Positions 7,979 to 15,899 are shown, numbered from the stretch's first letter. The stretch: 20,307 nucleotides of DNA from Prevotellaceae bacterium UBA4359 (GCA_002393555.1 DGSP01000020.1:1-20307); one strand, 5' to 3'. A program made the numbers and translations. Notes: a model not told the origin generated them from the letters alone.

Positions 7979-9673
7979 TCATTTCTTCAGCAACCAAGCC
8001 ACGGGGCTTCCCACCTCGTGCAGACCACGTGCCACGCTCTGGGCATTGAGGCGCGCCCCTTTCAGGGAGGTGTGAGTGTGGTCATGGTTAAAGTACTGTG
8101 CGGCCTTCTTCTTGCCCATCTTGTCGAGAGCATTGGCCGTGATGTTGTGTACATCGACAAAAGTGCAGCCCGTCTCTTTAGCCACGTCGCGGCACCACAC
8201 GCCGTAGGTCTCGTTGCGGCGTTCGATGTAGAGTTTACCCTTCTTCTCTTTCACAGGATAGATAAAGCCACGGCTGTGCCCGTTTCCCTCATGCCACTCG
8301 TTGCGGGGCGTGAGCGACAGCAGCACCGGGATGGCACCCTTCTCTTGTGTGTCGCGTATCATCTTCTTCAGATACCAGCCGTAGGAGTAGATGACCTTGT
8401 AGATGCCGCTGCTCTCCATGTGATAGACGTGGCTGGAGTCCTTCGAGCAGGCAATCACGCCACGCTCCTTGCCGTCCTTGATGCCGCCAATGTCGTTGTG
8501 GCCAAACTGGATGAGCACCACGTCGCCTGGCAGGAGCGAGTTATACACCTCCTCCCAACGGTCTTCGTCGATGTAGGTGCGAGTGCTGCGACCCGCTTTG
8601 GCCTGATTCTGAAACACACACTTGGTGCTGTCGAACACGGTGTAGCCCTGACTGCCCCACCCCCACATGCCGTCGGGGTTCTTGTCCTCGTTCTTGCCCG
8701 TGGAGTCGCCACAGAGGAAGACCATAGGCAAGCCAGCCTTGCGCTTCTGGTCGCAACGCTTGGGAATGACCTTGTCATTCAGATAAGTCTTAAACACCGC
8801 CAGTTGCGGGTCGGTCGAAGCCATGATGCCCTCGGCTGCACTCTGGGCGTTCATGCGGGCCCCGTAGGCCGACGAGTGAATCTTGTCGAGATAGAAGTGA
8901 TAGTCGGTTTTCCAGGGGCCATACTTCTCCAGTTTCAGGGCCGAGATGTCGTTGAGGTCGATGACGGGCGTGTTGGTTTCCTTTCCGATGGCAAAAATGG
9001 CCGGTGTGAAGTCGGTGAGTTTGCGCTGGATGCGCTTGGGGTCATCCTTCTCGTAGTCGTTGCGAGGTGTGAGCGTGAAGAGGACGGGTGTGGCTCCCTT
9101 GGCACGAATCTCGTTGATGAAGCGACGGGTATAACCTCCGAAAGTATAGACCGTTTCCTGCTTTTTCGTCACCTTATTATAGATGGAGATGGAGTCCTCC
9201 TTCACCTCCAGCACTCCATTGGGACGATAGGAAGAGCGGGCACGGATGGAGTCGATGGGGCCGTTGTCGTTGTGGCCCAGTTCGAGGAACACATAGTCGC
9301 CCTTCTTCACGGCTTCCAGCACAGGCTTCCAGAGGTTGGTGTAGAAGGTGCGTGGCGAAGTGCCTCCCAGCGCATGGTTCTCCACCGTGATTTTGTTCTC
9401 GTCGTAGTATTCGTGGGCATAGAATCCCCATCCCCACTGGCCGTTGTTGCCATTGCCGAGGGTGCCGGTGCGCATGGTGCTGTTGCCCACCAGAAAGAGC
9501 ACGGGGTTGTTGCCCTTGCGACTGCTGCCAGGCACGGGACGCACCTGATTGGCAATGTCGATGGAGTCGGCGGTGAGGTCGCGCACTCCGTTGATGTCAA
9601 TCCAAATGTCGTGTTGAGCATAAGCCATTGTGAGTGAAAGGCTCAGTGATAAAAGTGATAGTAACTTTTTCAT
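7979..9673 (-). CDS. Secreted two-domain SGNH hydrolase (rhamnogalacturonan acetylesterase-like)
   Basis: The 564-residue protein has a Sec signal peptide (MKKLLSLLSLSLSLTMAYA, then Q) and two tandem SGNH/GDSL esterase domains. Domain 1 has GNST (63-66), GHND (133-136) and D263-x-x-H266. Domain 2 has GDST (322-325), GHND (391-394) and DHTH (531-534). The serine, Gly, Asn and Asp/His blocks are therefore present in both. Domain 1 has GNS in place of GDS in the first block. Family members of this type (CE12-like) remove acetyl groups from rhamnogalacturonan in pectin, so a role in plant polysaccharide use is likely. No polysaccharide utilisation locus is visible here; the gene sits among tRNA-modification and housekeeping genes. 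It starts 6 bp after the Nudix gene and its stop is 1 bp before tadA. Confidence 0.85.
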   Translation of the reverse strand: MKKLLSLLSLSLSLTMAYAQHDIWIDINGVRDLTADSIDIANQVRPVPGSSRKGNNPVLFLVGNSTMRTGTLGNGNNGQWGWGFYAHEYYDENKITVENHALGGTSPRTFYTNLWKPVLEAVKKGDYVFLELGHNDNGPIDSIRARSSYRPNGVLEVKEDSISIYNKVTKKQETVYTFGGYTRRFINEIRAKGATPVLFTLTPRNDYEKDDPKRIQRKLTDFTPAIFAIGKETNTPVIDLNDISALKLEKYGPWKTDYHFYLDKIHSSAYGARMNAQSAAEGIMASTDPQLAVFKTYLNDKVIPKRCDQKRKAGLPMVFLCGDSTGKNEDKNPDGMWGWGSQGYTVFDSTKCVFQNQAKAGRSTRTYIDEDRWEEVYNSLLPGDVVLIQFGHNDIGGIKDGKERGVIACSKDSSHVYHMESSGIYKVIYSYGWYLKKMIRDTQEKGAIPVLLSLTPRNEWHEGNGHSRGFIYPVKEKKGKLYIERRNETYGVWCRDVAKETGCTFVDVHNITANALDKMGKKKAAQYFNHDHTHTSLKGARLNAQSVARGLHEVGSPVAWLLKK

Positions 9674-9679
9674 GATAGG

Positions 9680-10189
9680 TTATGGTTTAATTAGTTGAGT
9701 TTTCTCCAGTTCACTTTCGAAGTTGGGCGTGAAGATGCACTTGCCGAGGTTCTCACGGATTTCCTCAGGTGTCCAGAAACGGCCACCGTCCAGTTCGTCG
9801 GAGGGGGTGACAGGGCCGTCATACACGGTCTTGTAGGCAAAGACGAGTTCGCGCTCACGGCTGCTCTCGAAGACATACTGCGTGAGACGCTCCGGCGTGA
9901 AGTCGGTGATGCCCAGTTCCTCGCGCACCTCGCGCCGCAAGGCGTCTTCCACACACTCGCCCAAATCGACGTGTCCTCCCACGGCGGTGTCCCACTTGCC
10001 CGGCTGAATGTCTTTCCACTCAGGTCGTTTCTGCAGGTAGAGTTCGCCCCGACTGTTGAACACGTGGAGATGCACCACGGGATGCAGCAGCATGGAGCCG
10101 CTGTGACACTCGCCGCGTGTGGCGGCACCCGTGATGTTGCCGTCGGCATCGACAATGGGGAACATTTCTTCGTTATTGTCTTTCATCAT
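9680..10189 (-). CDS. Nudix hydrolase, IDI/YfcD-like
   Basis: This 169-residue protein has a complete Nudix box: G72, E78, then R86-E87-V-R-E90-E91-L-G-I, fitting Gx5Ex7REUxEExGU. Glu90 and Glu91 are the expected metal ligands. The N-terminal part (FPIVDADGNITGAATRGECH, then LLHPVVHLHVFNSRGELYLQ) and WDTAVGGHVDLGE resemble the isopentenyl-diphosphate isomerase/YfcD branch, which includes many proteins of unknown substrate. It probably hydrolyses a nucleoside diphosphate derivative or similar pyrophosphate. Start codons at 10189 and 10186 are adjacent. Spacing is 3 bp to queA and 6 bp to the esterase, so it is an internal operon gene. Confidence 0.88.
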   Translation of the reverse strand: MMKDNNEEMFPIVDADGNITGAATRGECHSGSMLLHPVVHLHVFNSRGELYLQKRPEWKDIQPGKWDTAVGGHVDLGECVEDALRREVREELGITDFTPERLTQYVFESSRERELVFAYKTVYDGPVTPSDELDGGRFWTPEEIRENLGKCIFTPNFESELEKTQLIKP

Positions 10190-10192
10190 ATC

Positions 10193-11452
10193 TCAAGGAA
10201 TTAAAAGTGAGGAATCGCCATAACTGAGGAAGCGGAAGTCGTGAGAGAGGGCATAGTCATACACCTTGCGCCAGTCGCCATTGAGGAAGGCAGACACGAG
10301 CAGCAGCAGGGTCGATTTAGGCTGATGGAAGTTGGTGACCATGCGGGTGACGATGTGGTAGCGATAGCCTGGGGCGATGATGATTTGGGTGGAGGAGTGG
10401 AGCACGTCGAGGTGGCGGCTGTCCATGTAGGAGAGGAGAGCGCGGAGAGAGTTGAGAGTGCTTGTTTTTCCTGCTGCGGCCGAGTCGCAGCACACACTAC
10501 TGGCGGTGTCTTCGCTTCCTCCGTAGGGCAGCCACTGGGGCACGTGGAGGTCTTCTTTCCCCTGCATGGCCAGGAGGCCCATGTAGTAGAGGCTTTCGAG
10601 GGTGCGCACACTGGTGGTGCCTACGGCAATGGCTTCGCCGCCATGGGCAATGAGTTTCTCGATGGTCTGACGGCGCACGGCAATGTGTTCCGTGTGCATG
10701 TCGTGGTCACCTATCTCTTCGCTCTTCACAGGTTTGAACGTGCCAGCCCCCACGTGGAGGGTCAGTTCCTCACGGTCGATGCCAGCCTCGTCGAGTGCCT
10801 TGAGCACCCGCTCGGTGAAGTGCAGTCCTGCCGTGGGAGCGGCCACCGAGCCTTTGATTTTGGAATAGACCGTCTGATAGGTCGTCTTGTCGCTCTCCTC
10901 TGTCTTGCGGTTCAGATAGGGCGGAATGGGCAGTTCGCCCACTGCGTCGAGCAGTTCGGCCCAGGTGTAGTCGCCGTTCCACGTAAATTCGATGATGTGG
11001 GAAGTGCCGTGCAGCCCTTTCCGTTCGCACGAGAGCGTCACGGTCGCGCCGTCGGGCATCTCAATCTCACGGAAGAGTTTGCCCTCTTTCCATTTCTTCA
11101 GATTGCCCACCAGGCAGTACCACTGCACCGTCCCTTTCTGCGAGAAGTTCAACTGGTAGTCGTTGGGCACGGCTGGTTCGAGGCAAAACACCTCGATGAG
11201 GGCACCAAGCCCTTCGTCGGTCGATGCCTTGCGGAAATGCAGTCGCGCCTGAATGACCTTGGTGTTGTTGAACACCATCAAGGCTCCTTGGGGCAGATAC
11301 TTGGGCAGGGAGGTGAACACGTCCTGGCTCACCTCGCCATGCTGATAGACCAACAACTTGCTGCTGTCGCGCTCGGCCAGCGGATACTTCGCTATGCGCT
11401 CATCGGGCAGGTCGTAGTTGTAGTCGTCAATGTGTATAGTCTTCGGATTCAA
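10193..11452 (-). CDS. queA: S-adenosylmethionine:tRNA ribosyltransferase-isomerase QueA
   Basis: QueA transfers and isomerises the ribosyl part of SAM onto preQ1-modified tRNA, giving epoxyqueuosine at the wobble position (queuosine pathway). The 419-residue protein shows the family signatures YDLPDERIAKYPLAERDSSK at the start, SVAAPTAGLHFTERVL in the middle, GTTSVRTLES, and NFHQPKSTLLLLVSAF near the end. It is longer than E. coli QueA (about 356). The extra length is mostly a variable segment after TLESLYYMG, including a Ser/Ala-rich stretch (GSEDTASSVCCDSAAAGK). Extended versions are usual in Bacteroidetes. It is the first gene of a tight minus-strand run ending in MATE. I found no clean TAnnTTTG promoter in front of it; the upstream 189 bp hold a repeat array instead. 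Confidence 0.94.
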   Translation of the reverse strand: MNPKTIHIDDYNYDLPDERIAKYPLAERDSSKLLVYQHGEVSQDVFTSLPKYLPQGALMVFNNTKVIQARLHFRKASTDEGLGALIEVFCLEPAVPNDYQLNFSQKGTVQWYCLVGNLKKWKEGKLFREIEMPDGATVTLSCERKGLHGTSHIIEFTWNGDYTWAELLDAVGELPIPPYLNRKTEESDKTTYQTVYSKIKGSVAAPTAGLHFTERVLKALDEAGIDREELTLHVGAGTFKPVKSEEIGDHDMHTEHIAVRRQTIEKLIAHGGEAIAVGTTSVRTLESLYYMGLLAMQGKEDLHVPQWLPYGGSEDTASSVCCDSAAAGKTSTLNSLRALLSYMDSRHLDVLHSSTQIIIAPGYRYHIVTRMVTNFHQPKSTLLLLVSAFLNGDWRKVYDYALSHDFRFLSYGDSSLLIP

Positions 11453-11477
11453 TGCTTTATATTTGTTTTAGTATTTT

Positions 11478-11636
11478 TTCGTCAGGATGGAAGTATTCTT
11501 TCGTCAGGACTGAAGTCCTGCTTAGTCCTCACTTTTCTCCTCCTTCAAAAGTACCGGAGTACTTACCAAGGAGTACTTCAGTACTGCCGTAGCAGGATTA
11601 GAGTACTGCCGAAGAAGTACTGAGGTACTATCGAAG
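11478..11636. repeat. Array of palindromic 22-bp repeats between birA and queA
   Basis: Two blocks share a 22-bp period. Block 1 (11478-11521) has two copies beginning TTCGTCAGG; the second contains the near-perfect palindrome CAGGACT-GA-AGTCCTG. Block 2 (11549-11636) has four degenerate copies, most carrying AGTAC-NNNN-GTACT. GTAC occurs seven times in 78 bp, at 11551, 11559, 11573, 11581, 11603, 11617 and 11625. The second-arm sites (11559, 11581, 11603, 11625) are spaced exactly 22 bp. The array fills most of the gap downstream of birA and upstream of queA. It may be a protein-binding array, an RNA hairpin series or an expanding intergenic repeat. Confidence 0.82.
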
Positions 11637-11641
11637 GCACA

Positions 11642-12442
11642 CTATTGAGGATGTGGAACTGGGGTTGAAGAGGTGGTGTCTGGCTCGAAGCGGACTTCCT
11701 TGAACTCGTAGCGCACCACTTGTCCGTTTTCGAAGCGCAGAAGCATGTGTCCCGTGGGTTCGATGCCTGCTATCTCGGCCATGAACTCGCCGCGCACATC
11801 GCTGTAGCGGTGCATGCCGACACGCCGATAGAGGTGCTGCATGTAGCGTTCGCGCAGGGCTTCGTTGCGCCCCTCCTGCAACCATCCATAGTATCGCTGG
11901 AAACCGTCCATGATGGCGGACAGCACCTGTTCGCGGTCGTGGTCGCGACCTGTGAGCAGACGGAGGGAGGTGGGGTTGGGGGCATCGCTGCAAAACTCCG
12001 TCTGGTTGATGTTGATGCCCACGCCGATGATGCAGTTGGCAATGTGCTTGCCCTGCAGGTCGCACTCTATCAGGGTGCCGCTGATTTTTCGGTCGTCCAC
12101 ATAGATGTCGTTGGGCCACTTCACCTCCACCCCTTCCACACAGGCGGCCAAAGCCTCTCTGACTGCCACGGCCATGCACTGCGAGAGCAGGAACTGCTCC
12201 GACGGGCGGATGAAGCCGGGATGGCACAGCAGGGAGAAGGTCAGATTTTTCCCTTTTTCGGTCTCCCACGAGTTGCCCTGCTGACCGCGCCCATGAGTCT
12301 GGTCGTCGGCCACCACCAGCGTGAAGCCCGCCAACTCGCTGGCCGACATCACGCGGCCCGTGCTTTCCTCGGCCAGCATCTCGCGAACAAACAGGTTGGT
12401 CGAATCGACCACAGGAAGATTGATGCGCGCTACTTGCTCCAT
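11642..12442 (-). CDS. birA: Biotin--[biotin carboxyl carrier protein] ligase BirA (no DNA-binding domain)
   Basis: The enzyme activates biotin with ATP and attaches it to a lysine of the carrier protein of biotin-dependent carboxylases. Length is 266 residues from this start. Motifs: VVDSTN near the start, the biotinyl-AMP loop GRGQQGNSW (51-59), KWPNDIYV (108-115) with the catalytic Lys, and GVGININ (140-146). There is no N-terminal helix-turn-helix, so it is the monofunctional (group I) type and not a repressor. The frame opens at 12463, but that ATG overlaps the -7 box TACCTTTG (12461-12468). Transcription from there would start downstream of it, and the next ATG at 12442 gives MEQVARINLPVVDSTN, the typical start. 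It is divergent from the histidine kinase. Confidence 0.92.
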   Translation of the reverse strand: MEQVARINLPVVDSTNLFVREMLAEESTGRVMSASELAGFTLVVADDQTHGRGQQGNSWETEKGKNLTFSLLCHPGFIRPSEQFLLSQCMAVAVREALAACVEGVEVKWPNDIYVDDRKISGTLIECDLQGKHIANCIIGVGININQTEFCSDAPNPTSLRLLTGRDHDREQVLSAIMDGFQRYYGWLQEGRNEALRERYMQHLYRRVGMHRYSDVRGEFMAEIAGIEPTGHMLLRFENGQVVRYEFKEVRFEPDTTSSTPVPHPQ

Positions 12443-12460
12443 GTTTTCTGTAATTTCATG

Positions 12461-12468
12461 CAAAGGTA
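12461..12468 (-). promoter_or_regulatory. Putative -7 box of birA
   Basis: On the minus strand this reads TACCTTTG, matching TAnnTTTG. No good TTTG lies at the right distance upstream. It overlaps the first in-frame ATG of the birA frame, which argues for the start at 12442 with a very short leader. Confidence 0.5.
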
Positions 12469-12537
12469 ATACAAAACATCAAAAAAAGCCTTGCATCCGA
12501 CGCTTTTTAAGTCGCCAAAAGAAAAAAACACATCTTT

Positions 12538-12571
12538 TTTGTGCTTTTGAAGAAATAAATCACTACATTTG
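12538..12571 (+). promoter_or_regulatory. Promoter of the histidine kinase operon
   Basis: TTTG (12538-12541), 22 bp, then TACATTTG (12564-12571). The spacing is slightly longer than the 19-21 bp norm. The predicted transcript would start near 12578, about 50 nt before the kinase ATG. Confidence 0.55.
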
Positions 12572-12629
12572 TCCAAAGTTTTCACATGACTCAGACAACA
12601 ACTACTAACTTCTGACTTTTAGTGGACTG

Positions 12630-14519
12630 ATGCGACACACTTGTTTTGTCATATTAACCATTGCGCTTCTCCTGCCTGCCGCCTTGCTTGCCCAGCACAC
12701 CAACTACAGCAAGCAGGAGGTAGAGATGCTCTTGACAGAACTGGACAGCGTGATTGCACACAAGAAACAATACCAGCAACTGCGGCAGACGCGCGCCGAC
12801 AGCATCGAGCGCATCGTCAACTCCTGCCCCTCGGCCCAATACATCGACAAGTGCAAGGAACTCTTCGAGGCATACAGCGACTTCGACGGACGAGGTGCCC
12901 TGCGGACTCTGGAGCGCATGGAGAAGTCGCCGCAATACAAGACCGACCCCAATCTGCGCGCATGGGTGCAACTGAACCAGTCGCACGTCTATGGCATCAT
13001 GGGCCTCTACCACAAGGCCAACAACCTCACAGCCAACATCCAGCCCGACCAACTCTCAGAGGAGGAGCAGATACATTATTATACTATCTGCCTGGCCAAC
13101 TACGAGAAGATTGCCGACTACATCTCCGACATCAACATGGTGCATGACGAGGAAAAGAACGTGATTGCCTACTACGACCACATCCTCGCCCTCCACCCCA
13201 CCCCCATCGTGAGAAGCCTCACGGCGGCCAACAAGGATGCCTATCTCAACCGCCCCAACAGAGCGCAGGCCGACATCATGAGAGTGCTGCCACAGGCACA
13301 GGGGAAAGAGCATGCACAACTGCTCCTGGCACTGGCCACCATCAACAGGCAACTGAACAACCGGGAAAACCACGTGGCCTATCTGGCCCAAGCCGCCATT
13401 GAGAAAATCGAAAACGGAGCCACCGAATACAATGCACTCATCCGACTCACACACGCACTCTACGAGACCGACATCAACCGCGCCTACAACTACCTGCTCT
13501 GCATGATGGAAGATGCCAACAACTACCCCTCGCGCAGCCTCTCGCTCGATGTGTCGAGATACTTCCCGCTCATCAACTCCAAATACACCGAAACACAGGA
13601 GATAACGGAACAGACGGAACAAACCAAGCGAAACTCCCTCATCGCCACCTTCATCCTGCTGGCACTCAGCATCGGCGTCACCCTCCTGCTCGGATGGCGG
13701 CAAAACAGCGTGGCCATCGAGAAAAAACGCGCCAACGAACTGCAGAAAGCACTCGACCAAGCCACCATTGCCGACCGCGTGAAGACCGTCTTCATCCAAA
13801 ACATGCGCCACGAGATACGCACACCGCTCAACGCCATCATGGGCTTCGCACAACTCATGTCGAACGACCTCAGCAACGAAGACCGCGCCCTCTACAACGG
13901 CTACATCAAGGAAAGCAACGACCAACTGCTCTCCACCCTCGACCGAATCATCGACGTGAGCAACATGGAGGTGGGAAACTACGACTTCAAGTTCAGCCGG
14001 TTCAGCGTCGATACACTCTGCTACGAACGCATGGAAGATGTGCGCGAACTCCTGAACGAAGACGTGAAGTTCACCTACCAGCCCATGGAAAAGGGACTCA
14101 TGCTCCGCTCTGACCGACAGCGCATCGGGCAAGTGCTGCACAACCTGCTCGCCAATGCCTGCAAATACACCACCAGCGGCTCCATCACCCTCAACGTAGC
14201 ACACTACACAGAGAACGACAGCATCCAGTTCGTCGTGACCGACACAGGCCCAGGCATCCCACCCGACAAGGCCGAAGTCATCTTCAAACACTTCGAGAAA
14301 CTGGACCAATACAGCCCCGGACTCGGACTCGGGCTCTACATGTGCCGACTCCTCGCACAAGCCCTCGGCGGCGACATCCACCTCGACACACGGTACGACA
14401 ACGGCGCGCGCTTCGTCTTCACCGTGCCCAACCACAAAGAAGAAAAAGACACCAACAACACCCCCTCCCCCAAAACAACCACCAAACCACATCACCGCCC
14501 AACCACCATCACCGCATAA
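12630..14519 (+). CDS. Membrane sensor histidine kinase with a periplasmic helical-repeat sensor
   Basis: The 629-residue protein begins with a signal sequence (to Ala21, LLPAALLAQ). Residues about 25-335 form a helical, TPR-like periplasmic sensor region, followed by a membrane segment (about 336-356). A coiled linker leads to the dimerisation domain with the phosphorylated histidine H394 (NMRHEIRTPLNAIMGFAQLM). The ATP-binding domain has N505-N509 (NLLANACKYT), DTGPGIP (538-544) and GLGLGLYM (564-571). All kinase boxes are intact. The last 30 residues are a low-complexity Thr/Pro/Lys/His tail not typical of the family. There is no receiver domain and no response regulator gene nearby, so it is an orphan kinase. 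Similar Bacteroidetes sensors have periplasmic TPR-type domains; the signal is unknown. The two downstream genes are closely spaced. Confidence 0.9.
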   Translation: MRHTCFVILTIALLLPAALLAQHTNYSKQEVEMLLTELDSVIAHKKQYQQLRQTRADSIERIVNSCPSAQYIDKCKELFEAYSDFDGRGALRTLERMEKSPQYKTDPNLRAWVQLNQSHVYGIMGLYHKANNLTANIQPDQLSEEEQIHYYTICLANYEKIADYISDINMVHDEEKNVIAYYDHILALHPTPIVRSLTAANKDAYLNRPNRAQADIMRVLPQAQGKEHAQLLLALATINRQLNNRENHVAYLAQAAIEKIENGATEYNALIRLTHALYETDINRAYNYLLCMMEDANNYPSRSLSLDVSRYFPLINSKYTETQEITEQTEQTKRNSLIATFILLALSIGVTLLLGWRQNSVAIEKKRANELQKALDQATIADRVKTVFIQNMRHEIRTPLNAIMGFAQLMSNDLSNEDRALYNGYIKESNDQLLSTLDRIIDVSNMEVGNYDFKFSRFSVDTLCYERMEDVRELLNEDVKFTYQPMEKGLMLRSDRQRIGQVLHNLLANACKYTTSGSITLNVAHYTENDSIQFVVTDTGPGIPPDKAEVIFKHFEKLDQYSPGLGLGLYMCRLLAQALGGDIHLDTRYDNGARFVFTVPNHKEEKDTNNTPSPKTTTKPHHRPTTITA

Positions 14520-14545
14520 TCGCAAAAACAGCATAACCGCAAAAA

Positions 14546-14986
14546 ATGAACCTGCGACGCACCACACACCTCATCCTCACCTCACCCGCCCGCGCCCTCC
14601 ATCGGCGCGGGTTTGGTGTGCAGTCGCCCTGGGCCTACGAACTCATCCGCGATGTGCTCTTCGAGCCTGCCGCCTACTATGCCTATCAGGAGCAACACCT
14701 CAACACCCCCCTGCAACAGCAACTCTTCCGCATCAGAAACCACTACAGGGGATGCCCCATCCTCCTCATCGACGAAAAAGGAAACGCCGCAGACACGCAC
14801 TACGACGCACTCATGCCACACGTCACCCCCGACACCATCCTCATCGTCGAACACACCCACAACGAGAACGCCGACCTGTGGAACCGCATCGTAGATGACC
14901 CACGAGCCATCATCACCTTCGACATGCGCCGGCGCGGACTCGTCATCTTCGACCCCAAACGCATCAAACAAAATTACATCCTCTAA
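14546..14986 (+). CDS. Short protein resembling a core-deleted SAM methyltransferase relative
   Basis: This 146-residue protein follows the kinase by 26 bp and precedes the cobalamin enzyme by 46 bp. The N-terminus HRRGFGVQSPWAYELI recalls the HGVHSPFAY start of a Bacteroidetes class I methyltransferase-like family. The C-terminus (TILIVEHTHNENADLWNRIV, then AIITFDMRRRGLVIFD) recalls the end of the same family. The Rossmann core with the SAM-binding glycine motif, which should lie between them, is absent; LFRIRNHYRGCPILLIDEKG goes straight on to the C-terminal part. The frame is intact with no sign of a frameshift, so it may be a shortened but maintained protein. Homology is from memory and not tested. 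Methyltransferase activity should not be assumed. Confidence 0.65.
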   Translation: MNLRRTTHLILTSPARALHRRGFGVQSPWAYELIRDVLFEPAAYYAYQEQHLNTPLQQQLFRIRNHYRGCPILLIDEKGNAADTHYDALMPHVTPDTILIVEHTHNENADLWNRIVDDPRAIITFDMRRRGLVIFDPKRIKQNYIL

Positions 14987-15032
14987 ACTCCTAACTCCCA
15001 ACTCCTAACTCCTAACTCCTAACTCCTAACTC
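14986..15032. repeat. 7-bp tandem repeat abutting the cobalamin adenosyltransferase start
   Basis: Six copies of AACTCCT (the second is AACTCCC) start with the last base of the upstream stop codon and run to a partial AACTC just before the ATG at 15033. The repeat fills the whole intergenic gap and takes the place of a ribosome binding site. Each unit contains TAA across the unit junction. Slipped-strand gain or loss would change the leader length by 7 bases. Confidence 0.92.
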
Positions 15033-15587
15033 ATGAAAATCTACACCCGAACAGGCGACCAAGGCCAAACCTCACTCATAGGCGGACAGCGCGTCAGCAA
15101 AACCTGCACACGACTCGAATCCTATGGCACAGTAGATGAACTCTGCTCACAAATCGGTCTGCTCATCACCTACTGCACCGACACCCACGACCAGCAATGC
15201 CTCACCGAAGTGCAGAACACCCTCTTCGTCGTGGGCGGCTATCTGGCCACCGACAACAGCCAGCAAGAAGTGAGAACCGGCAACATCGTGACCCAAGAGA
15301 TGGTGACCACCATCGAACAAGAGATAGACCGCATCAACGCCACCCTGCCACCCTTCCGCGCCTTCATCCTGCCCGGAGGATGCCGAGCCGCCGCCCTCTG
15401 CCACGTGTGCCGCACCGTGTGCCGACGCGCCGAACGACGCATCCTCGCCCTTGCCGAAGACGGAGCCGAGGTCGATACACTCGTGGTTGCCTACGTCAAC
15501 CGCCTCAGCGACTACCTCTTCGTCCTGGCACGAAAACTCAATGCCGACGAAAAACATCCTGAAATAATTTGGAAGAGAACAAAATAA
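15033..15587 (+). CDS. PduO-type ATP:cob(I)alamin adenosyltransferase
   Basis: The enzyme moves the adenosyl group of ATP to cob(I)alamin, making adenosylcobalamin (coenzyme B12) in the cytoplasm. The 184-residue length fits the family. Motifs are TGDQGQTSL (7-15) in the ATP-binding N-terminus, ESYGTVDEL (29-37), FILPGG (111-116), RTVCRRAER (127-135) and NRLSDYLFVLAR (156-167). All hallmark regions of PduO/MMAB enzymes are present. No other cobalamin or B12-dependent gene lies in the window. In Bacteroidetes the likely partner is methylmalonyl-CoA mutase (inference). The ATG directly follows a 7-bp tandem repeat, so translation may rely on coupling to the upstream gene. Confidence 0.93.
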   Translation: MKIYTRTGDQGQTSLIGGQRVSKTCTRLESYGTVDELCSQIGLLITYCTDTHDQQCLTEVQNTLFVVGGYLATDNSQQEVRTGNIVTQEMVTTIEQEIDRINATLPPFRAFILPGGCRAAALCHVCRTVCRRAERRILALAEDGAEVDTLVVAYVNRLSDYLFVLARKLNADEKHPEIIWKRTK

Positions 15588-15599
15588 GTCGTACTTTTG
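15568..15599 (+). promoter_or_regulatory. Promoter of the DUF2795-type gene
   Basis: TTTG (15568-15571), exactly 20 bp, then TACTTTTG (15592-15599), a near-ideal Bacteroidetes promoter. It begins inside the last codons of the cobalamin adenosyltransferase gene. The predicted leader to the ATG at 15678 is about 70 nt. Confidence 0.75.
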
Positions 15600-15677
15600 C
15601 ACGCCCAAAAAGAAAGGGCGGATTTCGACCAATCCACCCTGCAACCAAACAACTCAACAACTAAAACACTCAATATC

Positions 15678-15899
15678 ATGTATTGGACACTTGAATTAGC
15701 ATCAAAACTGGAGGACGCTCCCTGGCCTGCCACCAAGGAGGAACTCATCGACTACGCCACACGCTCCGGCGCACCACTCGAAGTGATTGAGAACCTTGAA
15801 GAAATTGAAGACGAGGGCGATGTCTATGAATCCATCGAAGAAATCTGGCCCGACTACCCCTCGAAAGAAGACTTCCTCTGGGACGAGGACGAGTATTAG
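15678..15899 (+). CDS. Small acidic DUF2795-type protein
   Basis: This 73-residue, strongly acidic protein begins MYWTLELASKLEDAPWPATK and continues EELIDYATRSGAPLEVIENL, ending in the very acidic WDEDEY. It resembles the conserved Bacteroidetes protein annotated with the DUF2795 domain, a small helical domain of unknown function. The open frame reaches back to 15597, but the -7 box lies at 15592-15599, so the ATG at 15678 is the start. The last 14 bases of the gene (15885-15898) recur at 15997-16010 and, with one change, at 18202-18215. The likely terminator now lies 142 bp downstream, beyond the repeat. This suggests that something inserted at the gene's 3' end. Confidence 0.85.
   Translation: MYWTLELASKLEDAPWPATKEELIDYATRSGAPLEVIENLEEIEDEGDVYESIEEIWPDYPSKEDFLWDEDEY

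Noticed and set aside
7799..9637. Plus-strand open frame of 612 codons
   Set aside because: It is antisense to tadA and the SGNH esterase, both with catalytic motifs; the translation shows no domain.
10241..11623. Plus-strand open frame of 460 codons
   Set aside because: It is antisense to queA, which carries all family signatures, and runs into the repeat array.
11478..11636. CRISPR array
   Set aside because: The 22-bp units are degenerate and directly tandem; there are no unique spacers and no cas genes.
13056..14567. Minus-strand open frame of 503 codons
   Set aside because: It is antisense to the histidine kinase with all its motifs; the translation is Val/Gly-rich and has no domain.
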